Below are positions 1 to 8,287 of a DNA stretch of 64,000 nt, piece by piece (positions within the stretch are counted from its first letter, which is position 1; each line of letters opens with the position of its first letter). Position numbers and translations under genes: made by a program. Source of the stretch: Fictibacillus phosphorivorans. GTDB lineage: Bacteria; Bacillota; Bacilli; Bacillales; Fictibacillaceae. The notes under the pieces are model-generated. The model did not search any database. It was not told the DNA's origin and saw nothing but the letters and a program-made list of their open reading frames with translations. Location: NCBI RefSeq assembly GCF_023715845.1, contig NZ_JAMBOR010000008.1, positions 1 through 64,000 on the forward strand. The letters run 5' to 3'.

Positions 1-125
1 ACAAGCTTCGCGACATATTCTCGGTACTCTAAAGACTTTCTTTTCATGTGGACACGTCCCCTAAATTAGTTTTGTTTAAGTATAAAGAATTCTCACAAGG
101 ATGTCTCCACTTTTAAGACTAATTT

Positions 126-203
126 AAGTTTCGCTCAAGATTGCTTCGCTACGCTCAAACTTACCCTTGTTTCGCTCAAAATCTCCATTCTACGCTCAAA
201 AGG
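126..203 (+). repeat. Phased CGCTCA array, copy A1 (4 units)
   Basis: CGCTCA cores begin at 132, 152, 173 and 193, so the spacing is 20, 21 and 20. Each core lies in a wider TWCGCTCAAR context and the bases between cores differ. It is the shortest of five copies of this family in the window and lacks the conserved leader seen in the others. It lies downstream of the 3' end of the ABC permease gene, and its right end touches a GC-rich palindrome. No ORF is supported in 1-241. Confidence 0.85.
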
Positions 204-226
204 GGACAGACCCGGGTCTGTCCCCT
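201..226. repeat. Perfect GC-rich palindrome (GGGGACAGACCC type)
   Basis: A 26-base perfect palindrome with arms GGGGACAGACCC and GGGTCTGTCCCC inside an A..T pair. It follows array A1 and lies 15 bases beyond the stop of the minus-strand ABC permease, so it could act as that operon's terminator, although no U-tract follows. Related palindromes occur at 2225, 19885 and 25983. Confidence 0.8.
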
Positions 227-241
227 CTACGATATTTACGA

Positions 242-1201
242 TTAAGCCTTCACATCACGCTTTTGGAAGACGATGAACGTAATGGCGAGCATGATTGCTG
301 TGTAAATCGCTAGCATGCTGATGGAAAACGGTAGTGTTAAGTCCTGAATCAACTTGTTTTGCCCATCGATCAGCGTACTGAGATCCATGTTCGCAAACAG
401 TGTATAGATGATCCAGTCTTTTGAAGCGAGAAGCATCACAATCGTATTTCCTGCAAACATTGTGAACATTGCAACCCCAATCGCAACTGAGTTACTCATG
501 AAGAGCGTGGAAATCATAAAGCACATTGCGACAAGTGCAGTCAGTTCGATAAACTCAACGCCGATGTTCGCAAATACATATTCCACGAATGTTCGTTCTG
601 TCACTTCCTGAGTCTCATTTACGACAACGTAGGTCTGGTCGATTCCGCCAAATCCATAAGCAAGTCCGCCGATGAGCCAGGTTGTTACAATCACCACTAG
701 CCACATGACAAAAGCAAACCCTAATGTAGCCAGAAACTTTGACAAGAGGATCTTCCATCTGCTGTACGGCCGGATTAAGAGCATCTTAATCGTACCTTTT
801 GAGAATTCACTTGATACGATGTCACTTGCAACAACGATGACGAATAACCCGATCAAGGAGGAGAGAGGCGCCATTTCCTTCATGAATTTCCAAGTTGTTG
901 TTTCATTCGGCGATATATCATTTTCGATGGCATATTCGTTTTGTTTGATTTGTGTTTCGAGCATATCAATATAGATCTCGTTATCATCGTTCTTTTTTGC
1001 TTCTGCTAGAGCTTTTTTATCGTCTTCTACCGTTTGTGTCAACTCTTGTTTCCAATTCTCATTTACTTCTGTATCGTTCGCCACTTTATCGTAGACAACG
1101 ACACCTAAAATAATTAAGATAGGCAGCGCAATAAAAATCCACGTTCTGATTCTGCTAAAGATCTTAACCCACTCATTCGTTAACAGGGACAGCCACTTCA
1201 T
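242..1201 (-). CDS. ABC-2 type transporter permease
   Basis: A 319-residue integral membrane protein that forms the membrane part of an ABC exporter with the ATPase encoded just upstream. After a first membrane segment (about residues 20-37) it has a charged extracytoplasmic segment rich in Lys, Glu and Asn (about 40-105). Five or six hydrophobic segments follow from about residue 110 to the end, which is the layout of ABC-2/NatB-like permeases. The motif SSEFSKGTIKMLL after the second membrane segment is typical of the family. The start ATG at 1199-1201 has AAGGGGG upstream and lies inside the ATPase gene (29-base overlap), so the two are translationally coupled. The substrate cannot be told; bacitracin-type or lantibiotic resistance exporters are the nearest known class. 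Confidence 0.85.
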   Translation of the reverse strand: MKWLSLLTNEWVKIFSRIRTWIFIALPILIILGVVVYDKVANDTEVNENWKQELTQTVEDDKKALAEAKKNDDNEIYIDMLETQIKQNEYAIENDISPNETTTWKFMKEMAPLSSLIGLFVIVVASDIVSSEFSKGTIKMLLIRPYSRWKILLSKFLATLGFAFVMWLVVIVTTWLIGGLAYGFGGIDQTYVVVNETQEVTERTFVEYVFANIGVEFIELTALVAMCFMISTLFMSNSVAIGVAMFTMFAGNTIVMLLASKDWIIYTLFANMDLSTLIDGQNKLIQDLTLPFSISMLAIYTAIMLAITFIVFQKRDVKA

Positions 1202-2123
1202 TCAGATCGCCCCCTTTCTTCGTCATCTCTAAGAATCGTTCTTCAAGTGTCTTCGTTTTGCGTTGAATACCAACAACAAGGACTCCCGCTAACACGAGCT
1301 GTTTATTAATTTCTGCGATCGTTTTTAAATCCGAAGTCTGAACGATCAGTTCGTTCCCGCTTTCTATCACATCTAAATCAGAATGCGTGTCGGAAAGAAC
1401 TTTTTTCGCCTGCTGAACATCTCCTTCGATCTGGAAGTGAACCTTTACATCGGTCTCATCTTCCTGGTTCAGGATTTCATCAATTCGAACAAGTTTTCCG
1501 TGTTGAATGATCGCAACACGGTCGCACATCATCTGCATCTCACCCAGCATATGTGAAGACACAATAACTGATGTTCCGTTGTTCGCAAGCAGTCTCAGAT
1601 AGTTTCTCAAATCATAGATTCCTTGTGGATCCAGTCCGTTTGTAGGCTCGTCTAGAATTAACACGTTCGGCTTATGTAAAAGTGCCTGTGCTACGCCAAG
1701 ACGCTGTCTCATCCCGAGTGAATACGTCTTTACTTTGTCATGGATCGCATATTCCAGGTCCACGAGCTGAATCACTTCGTCAATTCTTTCCTGCGTAACA
1801 CCTGGCATGATTCGTGCATACTGCATTAAGTTCTTATAGCCTGACATAAAATCATAAAGCTGAGGGTTCTCTACGATCGCCCCGACTCGTTCCATAGCTT
1901 TTTCATAGTTTTCACGGATATTGGTGCCGTTAATGAAAACATCTCCGTCGGTGATCGAAATCAGCCCTACGATCATACGAATCGTTGTCGTCTTCCCTGC
2001 ACCATTGGGTCCTAGCAGCCCAAAGATCTCGCCTTTTCTGACAGAGAACGATAAGTCGTCAACGATCGTCTTGTCCTTAATCTTTTTGGTTAAGTTTTTA
2101 AGTTCTAACGTGTGTGTCGTCAT
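1173..2123 (-). CDS. ABC transporter ATP-binding protein (BcrA-like)
   Basis: A 316-residue cytoplasmic ATPase that powers the permease encoded downstream. Walker A is GPNGAGKTT near residue 40, the signature is SLGMRQR, Walker B is VLILDEPTNGLDP, and a switch His lies in VSSHML. The C-terminal 80 residues form the accessory domain common in DrrA/BcrA-type exporters. I place the start at the ATG at 2121-2123. The nearer-upstream start at 2138 would put the ribosome site AGGAGGAACT inside the coding region, and that site is ideally spaced for 2123. It is the first gene of a two-gene operon. Multidrug or antimicrobial peptide export is likely but not shown. Confidence 0.88.
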   Translation of the reverse strand: MTTHTLELKNLTKKIKDKTIVDDLSFSVRKGEIFGLLGPNGAGKTTTIRMIVGLISITDGDVFINGTNIRENYEKAMERVGAIVENPQLYDFMSGYKNLMQYARIMPGVTQERIDEVIQLVDLEYAIHDKVKTYSLGMRQRLGVAQALLHKPNVLILDEPTNGLDPQGIYDLRNYLRLLANNGTSVIVSSHMLGEMQMMCDRVAIIQHGKLVRIDEILNQEDETDVKVHFQIEGDVQQAKKVLSDTHSDLDVIESGNELIVQTSDLKTIAEINKQLVLAGVLVVGIQRKTKTLEERFLEMTKKGGDLNEVAVPVNE

Positions 2124-2224
2124 AGTTCCTCCTATCAACCTCTAATAATCCTGCCATCATAGATACGAAATAAGGCGTAAATTAGTTTCGTGAATTTGTA
2201 AATAATTTCAATTTACATACCCGC

Positions 2225-2251
2225 GGGGGTAGGGGTCTGTCCCCTACCCCC
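2225..2251. repeat. GC-rich stem-loop of the GGGGTCTGTCCCC family
   Basis: Arms GGGGGTAGGGG (2225-2235) and CCCCTACCCCC (2241-2251) enclose TCTGT. It starts within five bases of the stop of the minus-strand EamA gene and precedes the ABC operon. It is probably a strong hairpin at the transcript end, but no U-tract follows. The core GGGGTCTGTCCCC is shared with the palindromes at 201 and 25983. Confidence 0.7.
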
Positions 2252-2255
2252 ACCC

Positions 2256-3164
2256 CTATGCGGTCATTCTCTTGCGTTGTTCTAGTTTTGTTAGTCTTGT
2301 AGAAATAAAGACACCAAAAATAACAAAGATCCCGCCTAACGCTTGATACCAAGCGAGTTTTTCATCGATAAACAGTACAGCAAAGATGGCGGCAAATACC
2401 GGAATTAAGTTAAGAAAGATTCCTGCTTTATTGGGCCCTACCCGCTCTACTGCTGTGTTCCAAGACATGAAGGCCACAATAGAGGCAAAAATTCCCGTGT
2501 AAAGGATGGTTAATACTGATCCTGCAGACCACACTATCTCGGTTGTTCTCGCTTCTTTTATAAAAAATGGAAGTAAAATAACTATACCAAGAACCATTGA
2601 AACTGCAAAGGTGCTATATCCTGGTAATTTTCCAGCGTTTTGTTTGACCAATAGTGAATAGATGCTCCAGCAGATCACCGCCACGATCACGATGAGATCT
2701 CCAGCGTTAAACGAGAACTTCAGCAAGACATCAAAGGAACCTTGCGAAATGATAATCAGCAGCCCTGCTAACGACAGTACGGTTCCGATGATTTGGTTCT
2801 GGTTCAATCGGTCCCCCAACATGAAAAAAGAAAGGATATAGATGATAATCGGTGTTGACGTGTTCACAAGTGATGCGTTAATAGACGTCGTGTAGTGAAG
2901 TGCGATATATAAAAGCGTGTTAAATCCAGCTACCCCGGTAAGCGCCATGAGCAGTACAACCGGCCACTTCCTTTTCACGATCGGCCATTCTTTTTTGATC
3001 ATCGGCCATACGAACGGCAAAAAGATAAGGAACGCCGTGCACCACCGTAAAAAGGATAGGGAAACAGGCGGTAAACTGCTTGTGATGGCTCGCCCGATCA
3101 CGAAATTTCCTCCCCATATTAAAGTCGCGACGACAAGTAGCACGTACGGATTCACTTTTTTCAT
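2256..3164 (-). CDS. EamA/DMT-family transporter
   Basis: A 302-residue protein with ten hydrophobic segments in two EamA repeats (about residues 5-140 and 150-290), the drug/metabolite transporter fold. The N-terminal segment LLVVATLIWGGNFVIGR and the second-repeat segment with VERVGPNKAG are typical. The start is the ATG at 3162-3164 with GGTGAG seven bases upstream. A GTG at 3176 is in frame but overlaps that ribosome site. The gene is single, divergent from another EamA gene about 250 bases away, and ends at a GC-rich hairpin. Substrate unknown; family members export amino acids or metabolites. Confidence 0.88.
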   Translation of the reverse strand: MKKVNPYVLLVVATLIWGGNFVIGRAITSSLPPVSLSFLRWCTAFLIFLPFVWPMIKKEWPIVKRKWPVVLLMALTGVAGFNTLLYIALHYTTSINASLVNTSTPIIIYILSFFMLGDRLNQNQIIGTVLSLAGLLIIISQGSFDVLLKFSFNAGDLIVIVAVICWSIYSLLVKQNAGKLPGYSTFAVSMVLGIVILLPFFIKEARTTEIVWSAGSVLTILYTGIFASIVAFMSWNTAVERVGPNKAGIFLNLIPVFAAIFAVLFIDEKLAWYQALGGIFVIFGVFISTRLTKLEQRKRMTA

Positions 3165-3380
3165 GGTTGATCTCACCGCTTTTCTTTGGATTAGGTCTTT
3201 TTTAAGTTTTTCTACGAAATCTAATTTCTCCCACTATATCAATGTTCGACTAAGTACGGTCAACCGTTCTGCTTAACTTCAGTCAAATTAGTCAATTCGT
3301 CTTAATCTATAAATTCCAAGTCTTTTCTCTTTAAAAATTCTTCCAATCAGGTACAATTGAAACTAAAATCATTTTGGTAC

Positions 3381-3398
3381 TTTACTTCGTTAAGTAAA
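3381..3398. promoter_or_regulatory. Inverted repeat upstream of the plus-strand EamA gene
   Basis: TTTACTT and AAGTAAA flank CGTT, 20 bases before the start of the 3419 gene. With no U-tract and an AT-rich symmetric core, it could be an operator or a leader hairpin. Nothing else stands out in the 254-base gap between the two divergent EamA genes. Confidence 0.35.
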
Positions 3399-3418
3399 AG
3401 CAGAAGAAAGAAGATGAC

Positions 3419-4339
3419 ATGATGAAGACATACAAAACGTACATGATATTATTCTTTGTTATGATCGCGTGGGGCTTGAACGTAGCTGCGACCAAGATTC
3501 TCGTTTCGAACTTTCAGCCTGTAACGATCACGGGAATCCGTGTATTAACAGCGGGACTAACCGTATTTCTGCTTCTTTTTCTTATAAAGAAAGTTCGATG
3601 GCTAACGAAAAAGGAGTTCTGGTACGTCTTTGTCGCCTCACTTTTTAACGTTGTGGCCCACCACTATTACTTGTCGATCGGGCTGACCGGAACCACCGCG
3701 ACGAACGCCGGGTTAATCACGGGAACATCACCACTTCTCACGACCATTCTGGCGATCCTGTTTATCGGAGCACCTTTAACGATCTTACGCGCGATCGGAC
3801 TTTTGATTGGCTTTACCGGAGTTTCCTTCATTGTTCTCGAAGGCGGAGAAGTGACGGGCGTTTCTTTTGGAGATGCTTACGTTCTTTTATCCGTACTCAC
3901 CCAGGCGATAAGCTTCATCTTGATCAAAAGAGTAGCGCACACACTGGATCCTCGCTTGATGACGGGCTATATGATGGTCATCGGTTCGCTGTTCTTGATT
4001 GTCATCGGATTATTCCAAGAACCGAACGGGTTTGCCGGCGTGGTCGAAAACTCGACAGTATCCTTATGGCTGATCTACTTTGCTTCGGCCTGTATTGCGA
4101 CAGCGGTCGGACACATGCTCTATAACGAAGCAATCGGAAAAATTGGCGCATCCGAGGCATCCATCTTTATAAACTTAAATCCATTTTTTGCATTGGTCGG
4201 CGGATTCTTGTTCCTCAATGAACAAATCGGCTTTCAGCACATTTTAGGATTTTTATTTATTATCACTGGGGTGCTGTTAGGTTCTGGTGCGGTTGAGGAG
4301 ATTCGCGCCCGAAGACTCCGCAGAAAAGATGCCGCCTAA
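3419..4339 (+). CDS. EamA/DMT-family transporter
   Basis: A 306-residue ten-helix drug/metabolite transporter with two EamA repeats (about 8-140 and 150-290). The N-terminal MIAWGLNVAATKIL and the second-repeat ASEASIFINLNPFFALVGGFLFL are family-typical. It is clearly distinct in sequence from the EamA protein encoded at 2256-3164. The start ATG at 3419 is followed by a second ATG. The ribosome site is a weak AAGAAAGAAG, so initiation may be inefficient. It ends at a shared bidirectional terminator facing the thiamine operon. Substrate unknown. Confidence 0.88.
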   Translation: MMKTYKTYMILFFVMIAWGLNVAATKILVSNFQPVTITGIRVLTAGLTVFLLLFLIKKVRWLTKKEFWYVFVASLFNVVAHHYYLSIGLTGTTATNAGLITGTSPLLTTILAILFIGAPLTILRAIGLLIGFTGVSFIVLEGGEVTGVSFGDAYVLLSVLTQAISFILIKRVAHTLDPRLMTGYMMVIGSLFLIVIGLFQEPNGFAGVVENSTVSLWLIYFASACIATAVGHMLYNEAIGKIGASEASIFINLNPFFALVGGFLFLNEQIGFQHILGFLFIITGVLLGSGAVEEIRARRLRRKDAA

Positions 4340-4362
4340 TTTGTATCTGAATACACCCCACT

Positions 4363-4392
4363 AAAAAACCGATCAGACTGATCGGTTTTTTC
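4363..4392. terminator. Bidirectional Rho-independent terminator
   Basis: Stem AACCGATCAG/CTGATCGGTT with an A-run on the left and a T-run on the right. It serves the plus-strand EamA gene and the minus-strand thi operon, which converge here. Confidence 0.92.
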
Positions 4393-4393
4393 T

Positions 4394-5410
4394 TTACCCT
4401 ATAAATCTATGATAGATGGATTTGGCTTCTGCCGTATTTTTCGTTCCATGAACGAGCGCACGGCCGTCTTTAAATAGGACGAATCGGCGGCTGTCGCTTT
4501 CAACTTCAAGCAAATACGGGTTACGCCGGATTTTCCCTTGAGAACCTAGTCTTCTCTCCATCTCTTCTAAGTCAATTTCTCGGTTATTAGGCGGGCGGAT
4601 CTGAACTGTATCCCGGCCGCATAAAACAGCTGTTTTTAATTCAGTGGCTCTTTTTAAGTAAGGATACGTCGGATTCGCTCCACAAGAAGGGCAATCCTCT
4701 TTTTTCGCCTTTTCCATTCCGAGCTGCATGTGCTGATTCTCCCAAAGATCAAAGGTTACGATCTTCTTTCTAACCGCTTGGTAATCCTCAACGAGTATCT
4801 TTAATGCTTCTGCGGTCTGGTAAGCGACCACCATTTGAACCGCTGGCGCAATGATCCCAACCGTATCACACGTTTGGCCGTTCGCCGGAATTTTATCCAG
4901 AAGACAGTTCAGGCACGGCCCTTCACCCGGGAGTATGGTATAGCTGATTCCGTAGCTCCCGACACAAGCCCCGTAAATCCACGGTACTTGATGTTTTTGA
5001 GCCAGATCATTGATCATAAGCCTTGTCTCAAAGTTATCCGTAGCATCCATAACCAGATCGATTCCTGAAATCAGCTCTTCTGCTTCTTCAATGCCCATAT
5101 CCATCACATGAGTTTGGATCTCAACATCCCGATTGATCATCTCTAGACGATTTTTGGCTGCGATCACTTTCGGCAGCTGATCCCTTGCGTCTTCTTCAGA
5201 ATAAAGCTGCTGACGCTGCAGATTCGTCCAGTCCACATAATCCCGGTCAACGAGGACAAGCCTCTTAACGCCTGCACGAGTGAGTGCCTCAGCACTGGAT
5301 GCACCAAGTGCCCCTGCTCCAACGATCAGCACGCTCTTCTCTCGTATCTTCGCCTGTCCTTGTTTACCTATCGGATGAAAAAGTTCTTGTCTTGAATATC
5401 TATCATTCAC
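4394..5410 (-). CDS. thiF: ThiF sulfur-carrier adenylyltransferase
   Basis: A 338-residue E1-like enzyme that adenylates the C-terminal glycine of ThiS so that sulfur can be loaded for thiazole synthesis. The nucleotide-binding motif [14 protein letters not shown] lies near residue 30, the Rossmann Asp in [15 protein letters not shown], and two CxxC zinc pairs are CLNCL and CPSCG. An extra C-terminal domain of about 80 residues follows the zinc site, as in Bacillus ThiF/MoeB-type proteins. The start is a GTG at 5408-5410 that overlaps the thiG stop as GTGA. The gene is the last of tenI-thiO-thiS-thiG-thiF. A MoeB role cannot be excluded from sequence, but the operon makes ThiF the natural call. 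Confidence 0.92.
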   Translation of the reverse strand: MNDRYSRQELFHPIGKQGQAKIREKSVLIVGAGALGASSAEALTRAGVKRLVLVDRDYVDWTNLQRQQLYSEEDARDQLPKVIAAKNRLEMINRDVEIQTHVMDMGIEEAEELISGIDLVMDATDNFETRLMINDLAQKHQVPWIYGACVGSYGISYTILPGEGPCLNCLLDKIPANGQTCDTVGIIAPAVQMVVAYQTAEALKILVEDYQAVRKKIVTFDLWENQHMQLGMEKAKKEDCPSCGANPTYPYLKRATELKTAVLCGRDTVQIRPPNNREIDLEEMERRLGSQGKIRRNPYLLEVESDSRRFVLFKDGRALVHGTKNTAEAKSIYHRFIG

Positions 5411-6174
5411 ATCACACTCAACCCTTCTACAGGACTACTCGCCGTTGCCGTCTCTTTTCTAGGGATTCTCCCCGCTTCAAAACCTAGCTTACCGGCTTCT
5501 ACGGCCATCTTCATCGCTAGAGCCATCTTCACAGGATCCTTTGCCCCTGCGACCGCCGTGTTCAGAAGCACACCATCTGCCCCAAGCTCCATCGCAATCA
5601 TCGCATCACTCGGGCTACCGATTCCCGCGTCAACGATCACCGGCACCTTCGTCTGTTCGATGATGAATTTTAGATAGAGTGGATTGATGATTCCCTGCCC
5701 GGAACCGATCGGAGAAGCTGCCGGCATGATCGCATGCGCCCCTAGTTCTTCGAGGCGTCTCGCTAGCACGACATCATCCGACGTGTAAGGCAATACAATG
5801 AATCCTTCTTTTAATAGTTCTTCTGTCGCTTGTAATGTTTCTACAGGATCAGGCAGCAGCGTTTTGTCACAGCCGATCACTTCTACTTTTACCATATCAC
5901 ATAATCCCGACGCTTTCGCCAGTTTTGCAATACGTACCGCTTCTTTAGCCGTTTTGGCACCCGCCGTGTTTGGCAGCAAGGTGTATTTTTCTAGATCGAG
6001 CATCTCTAAAAAGTTTGGCTGGCTCGCTTCGAATATGTTCATCCGGCGGACAGCAAACGTTAAAATCTCTGAACCAGATGCGTCTACCGCTTGTTTTTGG
6101 ATCTCAAAATCCGGATACTTTCCTGTTCCTAAAAGCAATCTTGATGAAAATGAATAAGGTCCAATAGGTAACAT
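5407..6174 (-). CDS. thiG: Thiazole synthase ThiG
   Basis: A 255-residue TIM-barrel enzyme that condenses deoxyxylulose phosphate, dehydroglycine and ThiS-thiocarboxylate to the thiazole phosphate of thiamine. Family motifs seen are [25 protein letters not shown] and the phosphate-binding [13 protein letters not shown] followed by [12 protein letters not shown]. The start is the ATG at 6172-6174, giving the usual family length. Its ribosome site is formed by the final Gly codons (GGAGGAGGA) of thiS, so the two genes are tightly coupled. Control comes from the TPP riboswitch at the head of the operon. Confidence 0.95.
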   Translation of the reverse strand: MLPIGPYSFSSRLLLGTGKYPDFEIQKQAVDASGSEILTFAVRRMNIFEASQPNFLEMLDLEKYTLLPNTAGAKTAKEAVRIAKLAKASGLCDMVKVEVIGCDKTLLPDPVETLQATEELLKEGFIVLPYTSDDVVLARRLEELGAHAIMPAASPIGSGQGIINPLYLKFIIEQTKVPVIVDAGIGSPSDAMIAMELGADGVLLNTAVAGAKDPVKMALAMKMAVEAGKLGFEAGRIPRKETATASSPVEGLSVM

Positions 6175-6178
6175 ACGA

Positions 6179-6382
6179 TTATCCTCCTCCGACAAATCGA
6201 ACGAGTTCAATTTTGTCGTTTTCTTTTATTTGGGTCATGCTTTGTTCTTCTGTTTGTAAAATCTCTTCGTTTACTTCTGCGATAACAATTTGGTCGTTCA
6301 GTTTCAAATGTTCGAGCAGTTCTTTGACTGACTTGAGTGTATCTGGCACCTGTACGACATCGCCGTTGATTTTAAGTTTCAT
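6179..6382 (-). CDS. thiS: Sulfur carrier protein ThiS
   Basis: A 67-residue ubiquitin-fold protein that carries sulfur as a C-terminal thiocarboxylate. It begins [13 protein letters not shown] and ends in a Gly triplet, the diglycine tail needed for adenylation by ThiF. Its ATG lies inside the end of thiO (11-base overlap), with GAGGTG upstream. The three terminal Gly codons read GGA GGA GGA and double as the thiG ribosome site. Confidence 0.95.
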   Translation of the reverse strand: MKLKINGDVVQVPDTLKSVKELLEHLKLNDQIVIAEVNEEILQTEEQSMTQIKENDKIELVRFVGGG

Positions 6383-7445
6383 AGAAAGGCACCTCGCTTT
6401 CGATTTGGTCGGTGATCATTTTACCGGTGATGGTTGACAGAAGAATTCCGTTGCGATAATGACCGGTTGCAACCAGTAACCCCTCATGCTCCGGATGTTG
6501 GCCGATGTATGGTTTACCGTTTTGGGTTTGAGGTCGAAGTCCCGTCCATGCTTTTTCAAACGCAGCTTCCGTTAAACCGGGAACCATCTGTTTCGCTCGT
6601 TCCATTAAATCAAAAATTCCTGCAAACGTGACTTTTTCATCGAAAGAATGGGGCACACTTGTGGCACCCACAAAGATTCGGTTGTTTCGTTTTGGCACAA
6701 GGTAACATCCGTTGTATTTTACCGTTCCGTAGAGAAGGGGTTCGTTCGTCACAAACGATATGCATTCGCCTTTTACCGGAACCATCTGGAGCTCAGGTAA
6801 AAGCCTTGAGCTCCACACTCCTCCAGCCAGAATGACGTGATCAGCGAAGAACGTTTCTGAATCTGTTTCAACACCTGTTACTTTGTTTCCGGTTTTAATG
6901 AGTTGAACCACTTCCGTTTGTTCTTTTACTTCTGTTCCGTAATAAGTTGCTCCTCTGAGGTAAGCCGTTGTCAGTTGTACCGGAGAAACTTGACCGTCAT
7001 TTGGAAAATAAAGAGCTCCACGTGCTTTGCTTGAGATGCTTGGCTCTTGTTCTCTTAGCTGACGAGACGATAGCCAACTGACCATTTCACCCTGACGTGT
7101 ATCCCGTTCTGCTCGTTGTTGGTGCCGCTCACACTCTACTTCTGTAAAAGCGAGCTCATAGATTCCTCTTTTCATAAGTTGGATGTCAATACCGGTAATT
7201 TCATAGAGTTCGTGTGCAAGATCTCGAAACATCTGACGGCTTTTTTTTGCGAGCGGATAGAGAGGGTCATCCACTTCGAACTCCATTTGTGCGCCAAGCA
7301 TGCCAGCTGCGGCACTGGACGCTTTCTCTCCGACTTTGCCTTTTTCTAAAAGGAGCACTTTCTTTTTCTTTTTAGATAGCTGATAGGCGATGGAACAACC
7401 GATCACACCGCCTCCAACGACAATGGCATCATACGTTAAGCTCAT
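6372..7445 (-). CDS. thiO: Glycine oxidase ThiO
   Basis: A 357-residue FAD enzyme that oxidises glycine to the imine used by ThiG under aerobic conditions. The FAD-binding VGGGVIGCSIAYQLSK is at residues 10-25, followed by EKASSAAAGMLGAQ, and near the C-terminus GLRPQTQNGKPYIG and GHYRNGILLS, all typical of ThiO/DadA-like oxidases. The ATG at 7443-7445 has GGAGG upstream and overlaps the tenI end by 17 bases. Use of ThiO rather than ThiH implies oxygen-dependent thiazole synthesis. Confidence 0.93.
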   Translation of the reverse strand: MSLTYDAIVVGGGVIGCSIAYQLSKKKKKVLLLEKGKVGEKASSAAAGMLGAQMEFEVDDPLYPLAKKSRQMFRDLAHELYEITGIDIQLMKRGIYELAFTEVECERHQQRAERDTRQGEMVSWLSSRQLREQEPSISSKARGALYFPNDGQVSPVQLTTAYLRGATYYGTEVKEQTEVVQLIKTGNKVTGVETDSETFFADHVILAGGVWSSRLLPELQMVPVKGECISFVTNEPLLYGTVKYNGCYLVPKRNNRIFVGATSVPHSFDEKVTFAGIFDLMERAKQMVPGLTEAAFEKAWTGLRPQTQNGKPYIGQHPEHEGLLVATGHYRNGILLSTITGKMITDQIESEVPFYET

Positions 7446-8049
7446 TCCAAACCTCCAATTCGCGTTTGTACGTTTTCACTGCTTCAAGCGGTGATTCAGC
7501 TTCTAAAATTCCAGACATTACGGCAATCCCAGCCGCACCGGTTTGAAGCACATCACAAACGTTATTCGGATTAATACCTCCGATTGCGATAATGGGTACC
7601 GATGTTTGCTCTACCAATTGATGCAACTGCCCGATACCTCGAGGGTCTAGTTCCCGTTTTGATTCTGTCTTGAAAACATGACCATAAAGAAGGAAATCTG
7701 CCCCTTTTTGCTGAGCATTTTGTGCTTCCCCCAAAGAATGGACCGAACAGCCGATCATCCTATCTGGAAAAGCTGCCCGGACAAGAGCTGCATCCAAGCT
7801 GTGGTATGCGAGCTGAACGCCTCTCGTCTGCCAGCAAACGGCCACATCGACACGGTCGTTTACGATGATCTTACTCATGGGCACACCGTTTCTTTTAAGC
7901 TGCTCGAGCAATTCGCTCAGTTCTTTTGCTGTCTTTGTTTTTTCGCGTATATGAAGAGCTGTTACATAAGGATGGATGTCGCGAGCGATTCGGGCCATCT
8001 CCTCATTTGTCTGCTTGCCGTTTGTGACCACATGCAGTTGTTTTTTCAC
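7429..8049 (-). CDS. tenI: Thiazole tautomerase TenI
   Basis: A 206-residue TIM-barrel relative of thiamine phosphate synthase. TenI aromatises the thiazole carboxylate made by ThiG. Motifs seen are HVVTNGK, ALHIREKTKT, KIIVNDRVDVA, GCSVHSLGEA with the expected His, and the phosphate site AIGGINPNN...GIAVMSGI. Position ahead of thiO-thiS-thiG-thiF matches the B. subtilis ten/thi operon, although tenA is not here. The start is a GTG at 8047-8049; its GGAGGTGG ribosome site lies in the 3' arm of the riboswitch terminator. ThiE is the alternative, but residues and context favour TenI. Confidence 0.85.
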   Translation of the reverse strand: MKKQLHVVTNGKQTNEEMARIARDIHPYVTALHIREKTKTAKELSELLEQLKRNGVPMSKIIVNDRVDVAVCWQTRGVQLAYHSLDAALVRAAFPDRMIGCSVHSLGEAQNAQQKGADFLLYGHVFKTESKRELDPRGIGQLHQLVEQTSVPIIAIGGINPNNVCDVLQTGAAGIAVMSGILEAESPLEAVKTYKRELEVWNELNV

Positions 8050-8051
8050 AA

Positions 8052-8089
8052 TAAAAAAACCACCTCCTTTAAGTAGCAAAGAGGTGGTT
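8052..8089 (-). terminator. Riboswitch-controlled terminator that also hides the tenI ribosome site
   Basis: In the minus-strand RNA, AACCACCTC (8089-8081) pairs with GAGGTGGTT (8066-8058). Three more A-T pairs extend the stem across one bulge, and it is followed at once by U7. The only good tenI ribosome site, GGAGGTGG, lies inside the 3' arm, and the GTG start lies three bases past the U-run (8052-8050). One hairpin can therefore stop transcription and block translation. Confidence 0.88.
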
Positions 8090-8135
8090 TCACAAATTTT
8101 TTACGGATTATATCGTTTAGGAATCTGTTCCACAC

Positions 8136-8227
8136 ACCACTTCCCTACGCTGGTTCTAACCAAATCAGGTTCCAAGGGTCTTAAAGTTCACTTTAATCTC
8201 AGCCTTCTAAAAAGGCACCCCTAGTGG
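8136..8227 (-). promoter_or_regulatory. TPP riboswitch (THI element)
   Basis: The minus-strand RNA has the TPP aptamer signatures in order: CCACTAGGGGTGCC, GGCTGAGA, then ACCCTTGGAACCTGAT and a final CGTAGGGAAGTGG closing the P1 stem. The variable P3 hairpin between them is AU-rich. It stands upstream of tenI with a terminator in between, so excess thiamine pyrophosphate should shut off the whole thi operon by premature termination. Confidence 0.96.
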
Positions 8228-8287
8228 TATTGAGTATTCATTTTTATATGTTTATTCTAACGTTAAAGTGCTTACATCACAACCGGT

